A DNA stretch of 64,000 nucleotides from Sipunculus nudus (Eukaryota; Annelida; Sipuncula; Golfingiida; Sipunculidae), in assembly GCA_026874595.1 (NCBI GenBank), contig CM049322.1, positions 43,644,840-43,708,839 on the forward strand. The letters run 5' to 3'. A program made the translations under genes and the position numbers. A model generated the notes under the pieces. It worked only from the letters and a program-made list of their open reading frames with translations, was not told the DNA's origin and did no database searches. Positions 14,151-27,600 of the stretch are shown here, in pieces. Each line of letters opens with the position of its first letter. Position 1 is the first letter of the stretch.

Positions 14151-14851
14151 ATTTTTTTTTTCTATTTTTTTATTTACTTTTTTATAGGTACCTCGGGGAA
14201 ATAATTTTTTTACGTTTCATCATTGGTACCAACAGAAATAGAAAAAAAGTTTATTAAAGACAAAGGGCTTACAATGAAATTCCAGCAGTTGTTTTCAATT
14301 TTAATATATGTTTGTCCTACTGATGAGTTTGTCTTGCAGAATTAAATTCGACATATTCCGTATCTTTTATAAACTGAAGTCAGGATTCAAAATTTACAGT
14401 TTGATTCTTAAACCTTCTTACATATATATACCTTTTCAAAAGCAGCACAATGATGTCCACTTCTGCAAAACCGAAAACATTCAATATTATTTTTTTAGAA
14501 TCATTAGACTGACATTAAATCTGTATTCTCTCAACCAGTTGTAACCTTTTTCCACAGTGGTTTAATTTTACTGCACTCGGCAAAGTTATGTGTCACTGTT
14601 TCTTCCTTCGTCTTGCAAAAACGAAGACCTACTCTCTGTTTTTTAATTAATAATAAACAAAAAAGAATCATTCAATACTATAATTTCATGAAGAATATTG
14701 TACTGAAACATTCGTAATTTTACAGATTTTGAAATAGCATAAAAATGAGCGAAGCTTTGAAATAGCTCGTCCATACTCACATTGATTTTAAGTTTGTCTA
14801 ACTTCTTAAGAGCTGTAGTTAAAGTTTCAATTAATTTTTTGGCCACCATGT

Positions 14852-14852
<1 letters not shown>

Positions 14853-14911
<59 letters not shown>
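14853..14911. repeat. (TA)n microsatellite
   Basis: About 29 TA units directly beside the left repeat of the Penelope-like relic. Confidence 0.9.
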
Positions 14912-14916
<5 letters not shown>

Positions 14917-14921
14917 AATTA

Positions 14922-15031
14922 ACATAAAAAGAAGAGAGACATCAACGCCAACATTTCAAACAATCATATTATTTGGATAACATGTACAGAATGTTGCTAA
15001 ATTTTCAGCTACCCCTGCAGCCTTCGTCAGA
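14922..15031 (+). repeat. Direct terminal repeat, left copy
   Basis: Matches 15778-15888 with about ten differences. It brackets the Penelope-like fragment. Confidence 0.75.
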
Positions 15032-15777
15032 GCGAGTGACTAACTTGAACAAAGCTGATAGTGTGACCCTTCGCTGGGTCAACGGGCTGGCTTGCCAGCT
15101 ATACCCATTAATTTATCTGATGTCTTGTTAGGACTGGCCTGTGTATATCCACATGAAAACAGGGCTGCTTGGGTGTCAAAGACAGGGAGGGGTTAGTCTC
15201 GAGGGGAAAAGTATTTGCTGAGTGCCGGGTATTTACACAGAAAAGCTAAGTCTTTGTTTAATCCTTTTATGTGCGTACGTAGTGTATAAATGTGCTTTTG
15301 TTCGGATGTGAATCTGTCTTTGCTTGAGGGAAAGTTGCCTTTAAGGATGGTGCATGTTAAATCTCGGAGAGAATGGTCGGATTTGTTGAAATGTGCGGCC
15401 ACTGGGAATCCGGGAGTGTTGTCGCGGATGGTTTTTTTGTGGTTGTTCATTTTGAGCCTGAATTTGTTGCCGATTTCTCCTATTTAATTTCCCTCCCCAT
15501 TGGGGCATTTTTTACAAGTAATAAGGAAAATGACATTTGAGGCATTGCAAGAAAAAGGGCCTGGCCTGAGGGTTATGTTAGATCCTGGGGACTGAAATGT
15601 GGGTTTGGTGTTTAAAATATCGCCAATTTCACAGCGGCGGTCACTGCATTTGACATTCCCTGTCGGGCTGTTATGTTTGTGTAGTTTCGAGTGCACAAGC
15701 ATGCGTTTGAGGTTGGGAGGTTGTCTTTAAACGTCAACGGGTCTAAATTCTCCGGGTGCTGGCTTAAGCCAGTCAAT

Positions 15778-15888
15778 GAACATAAAAAGAAGAGAGACAT
15801 CAACGCAAACATTTCAAACAATCATATTATTTGGACAACATGTACAGATTGTTGCTAAATTTTTAGCTACCCCTGTAGCCTTTGTTTT
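15778..15888 (+). repeat. Direct terminal repeat, right copy
   Basis: Second copy of the repeat at 14922-15031. Confidence 0.75.
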
Positions 15889-15899
15889 CTAAATTCTAC

Positions 15900-15902
<3 letters not shown>

Positions 15903-15949
<47 letters not shown>
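15903..15949. repeat. (TA)n microsatellite
   Basis: About 23 TA units at the right edge of the Penelope-like fragment. Confidence 0.9.
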
Positions 15950-15951
<2 letters not shown>

Positions 15952-16379
15952 TAGTGATCAAATATTTCAATTTTATTTGAGATAGGGCTGGTTATTTTAT
16001 TACTTGGAGAATGTTTCAATTTTTAGGAATAGCACTCACTAAAATGTTAAGATGCAATATGTAAATGGATATATTTTATTTTTTTTATTTAGTTTTTCAC
16101 TGACATAAATGTTAATATTTTGTTTGCTTCTGAAAGATTTATGTCAACTACATTTTTTGTGCATTTATCCCATGATAATACATATATTTGTACAGAACTG
16201 GCTTACGGTCTATCAGTATATTTGAATTATGCCATAGTACCTGATTTTGTTTATCTTCTTTTGTCTTTGATTAATACTTTAATTCATACTAGTATTGAAT
16301 ATTTCTAACCAAAAGGATTTAAATCCAGTGAACAATAAAATATTTTAAAATATTAGCTTTCTATAAAACATTCAAGTAT

Positions 16380-18960
16380 TTCTAGGCCCATACTTCCCAA
16401 CTGATAAATAATTATTAGCCTCCATGTTTTATTTGCAGGTCCATTTACTAATGTTTTCACCCACTTGGTTTTAGGGCTTTATTTTGTGACTTCAGATGTG
16501 TCGTTTCAAGACCTCCCTTTTCTTTTGGAGCAATATGCGAATCTTTTTTATCTTTTCAGGTCTTCCCCAATTGAAATTAAAAAAAAAAAACAAGCGGTCT
16601 GGCTTCCTAAAGATAGATTCAACTGGGGAGGGCAGAACAGAGAACAGATATGTCAATTGTGACAGACAAAAGGTTTTAATTACCATTATTTTATCGATTT
16701 GTGTTTCTTGTCTCATTGACCACAAATTAAGAATTTTTTTTATACTGTCCAGCTTCGGGTTGTAGTTAAGTTTCTCCCTTTCTCCTCTTTTTAAATTAAG
16801 GTTTGATACCCTCCTTAAGGGACCCTCTGTCCATTTTATTCCGAAGGCTTTAATTTTAGATTTTTAAAAAAAGTACGTTCATAAAATGGCATTATTTCAG
16901 TTTTTGCTCATTTCATTTTCAATCCAAACACCTTTTAAAATCTTTAAAATATTTCTAAGGCACATTTTACACTTTCTGCTTCACCCGTTGCCGTGAGAGT
17001 AGTATTATCCGCGTATTGCATGATTTTCAATTGGGTATTCATTTTACACAACCCTCTTACAAATGGACGCTCTTTCATATAACATCCTAAAGGTTCCGCT
17101 GCTAGAAGAAACAAATATTGTGAGAGAGGACATCCCTATCGAACTCCACTAGTTAACTTAAAAAATTCTGTATGCCAACTGTCATTTAAAACACAACTTG
17201 AGATATCCGTATGGATAACTTTAACCCACCTCATAACCGATTCACCAAAATTAAATTTATTCATGACATTAAAAATATATGGTAATTCTAAAATTTCAAA
17301 AGCCTTTTCAAAATCTATGTTGAAATGTATCCTAGGATTTTCTTATTCTCAGCATATTCCATTAAAAGTAAAAGTTTATTAATATTTTCTCCTATTTATC
17401 TCTGCTTAATAAGTCTGGTTTGGTCATGGTGGATAATATTCGGTAGCAACCGCTTGTTCCTATTGGCCAAGCATTTAGCAAGAAGATTATAATCAAATTG
17501 AGTAATGAGATCTGTCGCCAATTTTTAAATACCGTAAATCTTTTTCTTTTTTCGGGAGCAATGTTATGATTCCTTGACGAGCTGAAATATGGTGCTGGCC
17601 AGATTCATAGCAATAACAAAAACAATTATATAATGGAATTTTAAATACATCCCGAAACTTTAAGTAAAATTCAAATTGCAGTCCATCAGACCAAGGGGTA
17701 TTACCTTTACCGCAGGATTTTAAAGCCGTGTACATTTCGTCAATTGTTAAAGGTATATCACATTGAATAGATTCTTCATCTGACAAAAGTTTACTTAGTG
17801 CATTAATGTAGCAGTTATCAGAGTTCTTCTGGTGATCTAAGTTACCTTGATGAAAGGTTTCATAAAATGAACTTTGTTCCTTTAAAATAAGTTTGTCATC
17901 TATAATATATTTACCATCATCCGAAACTAAAGTCGTAATTACGTTTAACATCGTTTTTCTAAATTGAACAAATACATTGGCTGCTTTTCTACCTTTCTTC
18001 CCATTAAGTTAACACCTTAATATTGCTGCCCTCACCTTTTCTTCAATTAGGGATTTGTGTGTTCATTTATTAACTTAAACAAATATCTTGTTTACATTTT
18101 GTTGAAATAAGTCTTTTCAAATGTATCAATTTTGTTTTTTTTAAAACACTAAGATAATTTCTTTTTTATTTGACCTTCCTGGCTGAATATTGTATCTACC
18201 TGACTTTTAATGGTATCCCATAGAAGGTAGGGCTAATCTCCCTATTTAATGAGATTGTTTCCTAATGACAGTTTAAATTTTTCAGTATACGCCTCCTCCT
18301 CCTCAAGGAGACTACCGTTTAATTACCAAAAAAAACCTGGTCCTCCGGGTGGCAGGCTACCTTTTATTACAATGACAATAGCACGGTGATAAGAGTTATA
18401 AGAGGGTATTATTTTTCAATAAAAAAGACCTTCACTGATCAGAAAATAGTCAATACGGTTCTGTATTAAAAGGGGACTGAACGTTGCCATGTAAATTCTT
18501 GTGTGTTACTATGATTTTGATGACTTTGACAAGAGACAATTCCTCCATTCTTATGTTTAGTCTTTCTTGGATTTTATAAATGTACTTTAACGTCCCCCTT
18601 TTCTGTCTACTTTAGGATCCATAAAAAATCCAATCTCCACCCATAATTATATGAGGATTATCAAAATTCGGGTCATAAATAATCACCAGAGTTTACTGTA
18701 TATTATCTAGGGGTATATCCATTTCGACATATCTACCATTTTCATCCATTTTGTATGAATGGACCTTATGTTGTACACCATTTTATTAAGATAGCAACCC
18801 CTCTCCAAGACTTAAGTACGCTTTAGCGCCCCATTCAGCAGGCCATAATTTCTCCGTGGTCTTGTTGCTGTGAGTTTCCTGAAGGAGTATGGCTATAGAG
18901 GATCCCTGATTTAACCAATATAAAAGTTCTCTCCCATCTCTTTTATGAAGAAAGACCATT
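16380..18960 (-). pseudogene. L1/Tx1-type LINE relic, reverse strand
   Basis: The 152-codon minus-strand frame at 17493-17951 reads the N-terminal part of a LINE reverse transcriptase, including CGKGNTPWSDGLQFEFYLKF and ARQGIITLLPKKEKDLRYLK. Upstream on the same strand (about 18940-18780) an endonuclease start is readable with SIAILLQETHS. Downstream (17330-16900) further RT text is readable between stops. The frames are broken, so it is dead. It lies head to head with the plus-strand copy that begins near 19060. Confidence 0.7.
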
Positions 18961-19059
18961 TACAATTGATGAAATGATTTCTTTCCTATGTTTTCCCATA
19001 AATTTTGAATCCCTAAATGTTTTTATTCAACAAGCTGCAATTACAAATATTCCCATACC

Positions 19060-21480
19060 ATATACATTTTTGTGTCAACATATCATTGTTTAAAAAAATG
19101 CAATAGAAAGATATCTCCAACAGTTGAGGATGTATGCCTGAGTAAAATACGACAAAAAACTGCAAGGGATGAGATAACAAATATGGAGAAAGACGTAGAA
19201 TTAAAAAAAAAAGACACAATAAGTCTAAAAAAGATAATGATTAAAAATTCAAGAAAGCAAAGATAAGTTGAACAAACTCATTTAAGATAAAACAAAGGGT
19301 GCCATTGTAAGGAGCAAAGCCAGATGATTAGAAGAGGGCGAAAAATCAACAAAATATTTTTTTTTTATTTTGGAAAAACATAATTATAATAAGAAAGTTA
19401 TTAATAAACTCAATGTAAATGGTGACATCATCCGAGATAAAACAAAAATTATTAAAATTGGAGAAATCTTTCTTTGAAAAACTTAACAAATCAAACTTGT
19501 CGCAAGATATAGGCAAACTTGGGAAATTCAGGAATAAACATTATATACAAGCTAGAAGTATACTTTAACAATCTTGGCCAGATTATCTCAAAGAACAATA
19601 ATTTCTTGATAGCTTAAAATCACTAAAAAAAATTGAAAAAAAACACCCAGAAGCGATGGACTTCTAGCAGAATTATACAAGTTTCTGGCAGGATGTACGG
19701 TTATATATTTTAGATAGTATCAGGGACAGTTTTCAAATCGGAAATCTATCATTCACACAAAGACAAGGGATTATCAGTTTGCTTCCAAAGAAAAGAAAAA
19801 GGTTATCAATATCTAAAAAATTGAGACCATTAACTTAGCTGAACACGGATTATAAAATAATTGCAAAATTGGTAGCAAATAAGATAAAACAAGTGATTTC
19901 AAGATTAATTCATGAATACCAAACAAGGTTTATAAATAATAGATTCATTGAAAAAAATATTAATAAAACTTTTACACTAATAGATAATGTTTGTAATAAT
20001 GATAAACAGGCATTTTTAATGGTGATCGATTATGAAAAAGCTTTTGATTTTTTGGAATGGGATTTTATTTACAAGTCATTAAAGACAATGAAAATTAATT
20101 CTAGCATCATAACAATGATAAAAACCTGCTATGATAATATAAAAAGTATTTTAAATAATGGTTACAATTCAGATTTTTTTTTCCTGTAACAAGGGGGGTA
20201 AGACAGTGTGGTCCACTTCTTCATTTCCTTTTGTATTAAGTGTAAAAATTATAGCTGAGGCAATTAGATCAACTCAAAGTATTAAAGGCATTCAGGTTAA
20301 AAATAAAAAAAAAAAAAAATAACTCAGTATGCCGATGTCACAGCTCTCTTCATCCAAGATGTAAAATTATCGACAAAGTGTTGGATTTTTCCGAAAAAAA
20401 ATATCAGGATTGAAAATTAATAAAGACAAAACCGTTGTTATGCCCATGGGAAGAGGAAAGTATGTAGAAAAATATATTGTTGAAAAGTTGGGACTTTCAT
20501 GGACTGATGGACCGATAAAATTACTATTGGTTTCTATCACCGTTCTTTGAAAAATATTTTAAACATTAACTTTCTTCCAGTTGTGCAAAATAAATCAAAA
20601 GAACATTATGGTAGAGGAATTTAACTACTATGGGTAAAGTTGTCGTTATAAAAAGTTTTATTATTTTTCAGTTCACCTACTTAATGTCAGTCCTGTCCAC
20701 TCCTCTCTCAGAATTTAAAAATCGAGTCGAAAAAAATGATCTATAAATTTATATGGGGCAAGGGAAAGGAAATGATTAAAAGAAATGTATTAATTCCACC
20801 ATTAAATAAGGGAGGACTCGGGATGGTTCATTTGCATACATATGATACAGCAGTTAAGATATCTTTGGTGAAAAGATAACTTTCCAACCAGATAACTATG
20901 CATGGAAAATGTTAGTTGTAAACAAATATAAGCTCAGCAAACAATCGTTTTACTGTAATTTAGCAGTGGAAAATAGAAAAGAATTGGAGCGTGGATCTTC
21001 TCATTTTTGGGCGGGATGTTCTGCACTCATGGTGCATCTATAACTATAGTGAACTTGAAACATATGTCGAAGTAATTTCTCAGTATCTGTGGTATAATTC
21101 TCAAGTTAAAAGAACGGCCAAGTAATATTTTTTTAAAAAGATGTACGACTAAAGCACAAGAAATATTTCTCACTTTAATGAGTGAGACACGATCAAGTTT
21201 GATATGGATAAGCCATCTAAATATGTGTGTTCAATATGGTAAGCTATCTAGGGCTGTTAAACTCTATCCGTGAAACATGGAAAATTATAATAAAACAAAG
21301 TAAAAGTACAACTACAACCAAGGCTTATACGTACAAGGCAGACTGACTGGGGAGAAAGAAAAGAGTAACAAATCAAATTTACATCGAATTAATGAAAGGA
21401 AAAATTGAATCTCCACATAGCAGCATAGCAAAGTGCAAATCAGAATTAAACATAAGCGATGATTAAAACATGTATAACGG
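19060..21480 (+). pseudogene. L1/Tx1-type LINE relic, forward strand
   Basis: The 106-codon frame at 19869-20189 reads RT motifs: IDYEKAFDFLEWDFIYKSL (motif A region) preceded by YQTRFINNRFI. It is followed after a frame break by a TRGVRQCGPLLPF-like motif B near 20185-20220. Upstream text near 19740-19830 corresponds to the same QRQGIISLLPKK region seen in the reverse-strand copy. It has many stops and poly-A insertions and is not functional. Confidence 0.7.
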
Positions 21481-21499
21481 TTTTAAGAATATATTTAAA

Positions 21500-22100
21500 T
21501 CGACAATATCGGTTAAACCAAGGAGGTTACTGACTGGAGTAGCAACTGTCGGAGGCCCCGCCAGGCCTCGAATGCCAATCGTGCGCTAATTGCAATAAAG
21601 ACATGATAAGCCCATTAACTTTACTGTGCGCCTATTGTGCCTCGGTGTCAGGCGCAGCGGCGGCACGGCCTTTGATAAAGCGAGCCTGGTAGATGTTACT
21701 GAAGTGGTCCGCCGTAGCTCGCTGAAGCAGAGAGCGATTTATCAAATAACGGAGCAGTAAATCACTGAAATAACATTGACCAGAATAATGAAGGGTCAAA
21801 TGGTTAGTTTTGTCAGGAATTATGCGAAAAAAAATTTATCTAGAGAGGTCTCGTGTTGAGGAATCACTGGATCAATTTTGGGATAGATGCGGTCTCTCTG
21901 TATCAGCTTCTGCTGCGATTCATGACGGACGACTGGTAATAGTAAACCTTACTTTCCCTGAAAATCTTCGGAATTAAAAAAATTTACATCTGTTCACACA
22001 CTTCTGATAAATATTAATAATTAGCCAGGTATTATAGTATATCGTCGATAACTTAATATTTTGACGCTTATGACCGGATGGTTTTCATTTTGATGGATAA
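21500..22100. other. Host flank without recognised feature
   Basis: Sequence between the LINE and Gypsy relics, with no recognised feature. The GGCCCCGCCAGGCCTCGAATGC block near 21552 may belong to a Gypsy leader. Confidence 0.35.
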
Positions 22101-22119
22101 CAGTTCAGTCTTGTAAGCC

Positions 22120-24660
22120 ATCGGGAGGCTTACGTTACTTTATATGCAATAGGTTAGGACATAAGGCGCGTGAATGCCAACAGACCGGTGCCAGGTCTAT
22201 GCCAAGGTCTATTCTACAAGCAAGGCGTTCAGCTGTTGATCAGCGGGGGTTTAAGACTAGTGGTAGTCAGGGGGCTAAACCATATCCAAAGCCTGAGTCT
22301 ATTTCAACGTTTGTTACGGAATCCATGTAGGCAACCGGCAGTACCGTTAGTCCGGATTCGGATAAGTAGAGTCAGTCATTCGGATAAACTGATCTGGAAG
22401 AAGGCGGCGGCACATTGCCATTTTGTAAGGGTTTTATTTAACAAATGCAGCCAAGTTGTTACGCAATGCCGGTTGATCTTTAGCGGGAATACGTGAAACA
22501 TACGTGGATCCGGACCAGTTCACCGGACATAACGTTGAGTGTCGTTTCTTTGACGAATCGGTTACACGTTTTTCTACGGGGAGGATTAGTGTAGACTGTC
22601 TCTACTTTGTTGGAACTATCGAGGCGATGTAAGTCGGAGGTGCCGTTTGCAACTTAGCACTAGGAAACGTGGCCGGAGTACGAATTCCGAACGCTCCGAA
22701 TCCTACGTGGAAGTCTGATCGTAAATCAGATATCGTATGTGACAACGTCGAGTCATAACCGGAAGTGGCGTCCGCTGTAGAGACCCGTGCCGCTGCACGT
22801 AAGCGGAAGGCGCCGACGCGAGGTTTATATGTCTTAAGCCAAGTCGCCAATATAAGTCTGACCCAATTTTTGAAGGCGCTGGAAGAAGATCAGTCCTTAG
22901 CTCCGTAGTGGAAGCTTGCTAAGACGGATAACGGAAGTGACGGCACTTCCTGGGTTAAGGTGATTTCCCAGTCCATATTGCGCGAGATAAACGCAGTAAT
23001 CCGGATTAAGCATCGTGGTTCCCTAGTCGTTACGGACTGACGTTATGAAGATGGGCCACGAGGCGATTATGGCGGGCAACACACGAATGTGTAAATTCCC
23101 AGTTCGACTGGAAGGATATGTACGGGGACATGGCAGCGTTCTGCAGTCCCATAATAATGCAAAATAAGAGCTGAACACCAGCATGTCTTAGCAGCGGTCT
23201 CTCTGAACACGAACGAATCCGAACGAGCACCGGATAAACTGAATGGTGAAACAGAATCTCCCGTAGACTCAGAGCTAATCCTTGAAGAAGATGACGAAAC
23301 CTTCCACGTGTCATTACCATCAACGGTGCGCAGCCAAACTGAGCGTGACCTTCAGGTTAATGCCGAGCTAGGCAAGCGACAGCGGCTTGAGAAACACGAA
23401 CTGTTGAACCCGTATGGAGAAGTTTTCACAGATATCCCAAAACTCACCAATGCCATAGAATGTAACATCCTACTCACGTTCGAAACACCCGTGAAGTCAA
23501 AACCGTATCGTGTTCCGTTCGAGTTGTGACAGACCATGCGATCGAAAATCAACGAAATGTTAGAACTATGCATAGTTGAGAAGTTGGAGTCTAGTTCTGC
23601 ACCACCCTTTATTATGTTGTGTAAGCCAGGCGGAAAGATTCGAGTCATAATCGATTACCGTAATTTGAACCAGTCGGATGTTTTCGATCCAAAACTGATG
23701 CCAGAGCCGGAACCACTTTTCATGGAAGAAACCAACAGTCCGCAGTAAAAACAGTATTTTAAGAATATTGAACTAACAAAAGGTAATTGGCAGATTCCGT
23801 TGTCTAGAGATAAAACGGCATTTTTAACGCCTGACGAACATTACCAATTTAGGGTAATGCTTTTCGGATTAGTGATGGCAGTGGCAGTTTTTACCTGCAT
23901 AATGCGGAAGTTGTTTAGTGACATGCCGAACGAGATTTGTTACATGGATGACGTGATAAAGCACGCAGAATCGTACGACGAGCATGTAAGAACTCTCAGA
24001 GAAGTATGAGCTAGGCTAGAGCGTGCGAACCTTGCGGCTTAACCAAAGAAAAGTTTTGTAGGTTATCGCAGTCTGGAATTTTTGGGTCACCTTGAAGGGA
24101 CCGGATGCTTGGCTAAAATCCGTGAAAAACGCAGAAAGACCAGGAACCAAGAAAGACTTGTGAGCCTTCTTAGGTCTTATCGGTTATTACCGAAAGTTTG
24201 TGCCGAACTGTGCTGAGATTGTGGTCCCACTGACAGACCTTACACGGAAAGGACAGCCTAACAAGTCGGACCTGAAAGAAGTCCATGAGAATGCGTAAAA
24301 CTTGCTTAAAGCTTAGCTGGGTGATCCGCCCATTATTAAACTGCCAGATTTCAGTAAACGGTTCTACCTTAAATGCGACGCGTAAGATGTCTAAAATGGT
24401 AGTATCCTAATGCAGGAGCACCTACGATTGAATGATGCATCCGATAGATTTTGCAAGCAGGAAATCATTGTCTAGAGAGAGAAATTCCTCTACCTTTGAA
24501 AGAGAGTGTTTCACATTAGTTTGGGCAGTACAGAAATTTGAGATGAAATTGTCGTGTAGATCGTTCACCATTCAAACTGAACCCAGACCTCTTAAATGTA
24601 TTAGTAAAGCAAATTGCGTGAACAAATGTGTGATAAGGTTGGCTCTAGTGTTGTTGCAGG
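22120..24660 (+). pseudogene. Ty3/Gypsy-like gag-pol relic
   Basis: Near 22128-22176 a degraded CCHC zinc knuckle is readable (FICNRLGHKAREC, with the first Cys lost), marking the end of gag. Further on, RT motifs appear in order: GGKIRVIIDYRNLNQ (frame 23536-23748), a TAFLTP..YQFRVMLFGL segment and the YMDD catalytic motif (frame 23800-24009). RNase H/connection text then follows to about 24530. At least four stops or shifts separate these pieces. This is a dead Ty3/Gypsy copy, the same family as the reverse-strand relic at 12190-12880. Confidence 0.75.
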
Positions 24661-24699
24661 AGTTTTGATTTGAGATACAGGCTGCTTCTGGTGTTTTCT

Positions 24700-27600
24700 A
24701 TGATGGAAGAATGCACCTTAAGGTAGCAGGACTGGTCAAAATCCTAAAAATTGATGTTTTTTCAATAAAAGTATACGTAATAATGAATACTGGGCGAATC
24801 TTATGCACCTGAGCCCATTTTGGGTCGCCGGTTACATTTTGTGGAAAAGGGTTATTTCTATTCATTAAACACCAAGATGTGTTGACAGGGTGTTTGTAAA
24901 CTAACTCCAGCCCTGCCACAGGCCTGTAAAATCACTCTGCCCCCAGCCCTCACCTGGGACATTCAGCCAATCGCGAGGTGCAAGTGTTTAATTAATGCAT
25001 GGGCCAAGTACCTCCATGCATGAGGTGGCAAGAACTGACGGTCGACGCTTGATAGCCCAATCTAATTAGCTGAGCATACAACTGATCAGCGTTGGAGAGC
25101 AACCCTAACTCTAGCTAATTAGTGTGCAAACAAACCCGTCCTTATGAATGATCTGTTAGTGTCATTGGCCTTTCTGTCTTTTTTTCGGATATGTCCCGCC
25201 GAAACACAAATGTTCACTCGACATCATGTTATTTCTGCTATATCCTGAGCCTATCGACAGATACGTAAAATTACTTTATAATAAGCTGCTTCATATCCCA
25301 ACTATAACGTCTATGATATTCATACTGTCAACGCCGCAAAAAGTAAATATTACGCCAATACGAGGTGGAAACGATGACGAAACTACGATGGGCCGACGAC
25401 GCAATCCCGAATGCCACTTGAATAACTGCAGCAGTTGAATGATATCAAGAAGTCTAAGCGGGCCGAACCTACTTCCGTGATCAAACTGATGGCCAGCGAT
25501 GATGAATCGTCAGATGACGGCATCTCTACGTTTACACATGAAGGAAAACAGGAGGCCGACACCTATCGACTTTGGCCGTGTTATCAACTAAACGCGCTAT
25601 TGTCAGCCGCTGTTGTAACAACATACTATTTCATTTAGATGCATCTTCGGATGTGTGCATTCAACCAGAAAGATCTAGTGAATAATTACTAATGGACACT
25701 AATTACTACACAGTTATCACGAGGTCAGTTTACACTCCGTTGATTGTTTAATTTGTTGCTATTTACAGATTCCATGTAAATAAACCTTCTTATAAGATAA
25801 TCGGGTCCTTCTGTGACTTGAATGTGTGTGCATGATGTATGAATGTTACAAACCATCGTCTTCCTATTCAACATTCCAATAAACAATAAGTCCAGATTTC
25901 ACATATGACTTGTATGTGTATACGAGATTTGTATGATCGTTATAAACTCGTCTCTATTGTCAACTCCAAAATACCTATAATGTATGTAAAACGTGACAAG
26001 TAAATCATTCCTGGTTCTCCTTGAATGGACATAGATCCGGCTCCCCTTGTTCCTGTGTAAACACGCGGTTACCTATTAGGCCCGGCTATGCACCTGTTCA
26101 GCCGCGGGTCCCGGTTGTCGGGTGCTCAGCGCACCTTGGCACTCGGCCAAAACTGTTAGCTCCGCCTACTGAAGTCCATACACGTGGTGTTTGACAAGTC
26201 GCTGATGTGACAGGTCAAACTTTTATCGTTTTAATACGTTTTTAAAGCAAAATAGTCAATTAATCCATGTTATTATAGCATGGTTTGATAAGAACCACCG
26301 TCTTGACCAAATTCATGTGACTGTCAACATGTAGTTGTGGTTAGTTACGTGTGTAGGACGAATGATCTCTACGAATATAGTTTTTGGCCATTATCTCGAA
26401 ACATCATTTCACCTGAACACCTTATCTTTAGAGCGTTATTTCTCAATAAGTACTTGTCCGAAACGTACCGTCTTTGATATATGTATTTGTTTATATGTCT
26501 TCTAAACAGCGTTTTTTTTTTTATTTTACGCCTATCCTGAATTTGAAATTATATTAAGTAAAAGTAAAAAATTAAATTATTTGTGTAGATTTCAAAATTA
26601 AACATTCTGTAAATTCGTAGTTTTTAAACTTAACTCACTAAACAAACAAAAAACGCCTGAGGATTATTATTTAAATTCTCGATTTATTTAAGAAGATTTT
26701 CTGTATCTGCTATAGTTGTGTTGGAATAAACGATTTTTTTGTTCAATATTAAAATTAAATTAAAATTCTTACAAACACAAACCTGTTCCTCAGAAACAAA
26801 GTTTATTATCACCAAACAATAGAGAATTTTCTTACCTTTTAGAAAATGTATATTTTAGGGGGTATTAAAGCATTAGATTGTTCAATGCAAAGGAAAACCT
26901 GAAACAAAGTCAGGTCAGGTGGGGGACCAGTCCTGCCACCTTAAGCGGAATTGCATTTTTTCCACTATAGGTGCATCCTGCCATCATAGTAAACTTATAG
27001 TCACACTTCGCTCATTGTAAGCCCGATAATGCCATCTGACGTGCCATCCTACATGCTTACTCGTTGCATGCAAAAAGGACCACTTTTTTAATAGTTAAAC
27101 TGTTCTATCAGATATACTTTTATGCAGTGGAAAGAAAACAGGAAAAATAAAGGAGATGAGAGCGTACAAATGCACAAAGTATAAAACATTATAATTATTT
27201 TTATAGGAAATATAGAATATATAGTACAGTATTTCATTTTGTGTCATGTGTTTTACTATTACACCTTCTAATGTGAAAACATCTGGGTGTTCACCTTTTA
27301 AACGGATGAGTACAACATTGAAAATGCCTTTCTGTGCACGGACAAGCGGGCAAGCGTTATTTCCACTCCTGTGTATATATTGAAAAGTATATGAACAGTA
27401 AAGTGCAAAAGTTAAGTGCAAAAGGAGAAGGCCCAATAAGGAGGCCTTTTGTGCAATATGCTATTGTTCTTGTTAAAATGTAGAAGAAAAAGAACAGGCA
27501 AAGGAAGAAAAAAAATGAAAATTATAAATATGCTCACACTGCCACTGGCATAATCTGCATCTGATGCGATTCCTTTACGAATGTATACATGCATGAGAAT

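Larger units (their letters stand above)
14922..15890 (-). mobile_element. Penelope-like element fragment with GIY-YIG region
   Basis: On the minus strand, two frames (15484-15702 and 15193-15450) together read a run typical of the C-terminal end of Penelope-like retroelements. It includes CNASNVIFLITCKKC, which matches the start of a GIY-YIG nuclease, then NNHKKTIRDNTPGFPVAAHF and a C-terminal helical part. The frames are interrupted between about 15450 and 15490. The fragment is bracketed by two direct repeats of about 110 bp (14922-15031 and 15778-15888, both starting AACATAAAAAGAAGAGAGAC), as expected for Penelope terminal repeats. Both outer edges touch (TA)n tracts. The reverse transcriptase is absent, so it is a 5'-truncated, dead copy. 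Confidence 0.7.
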
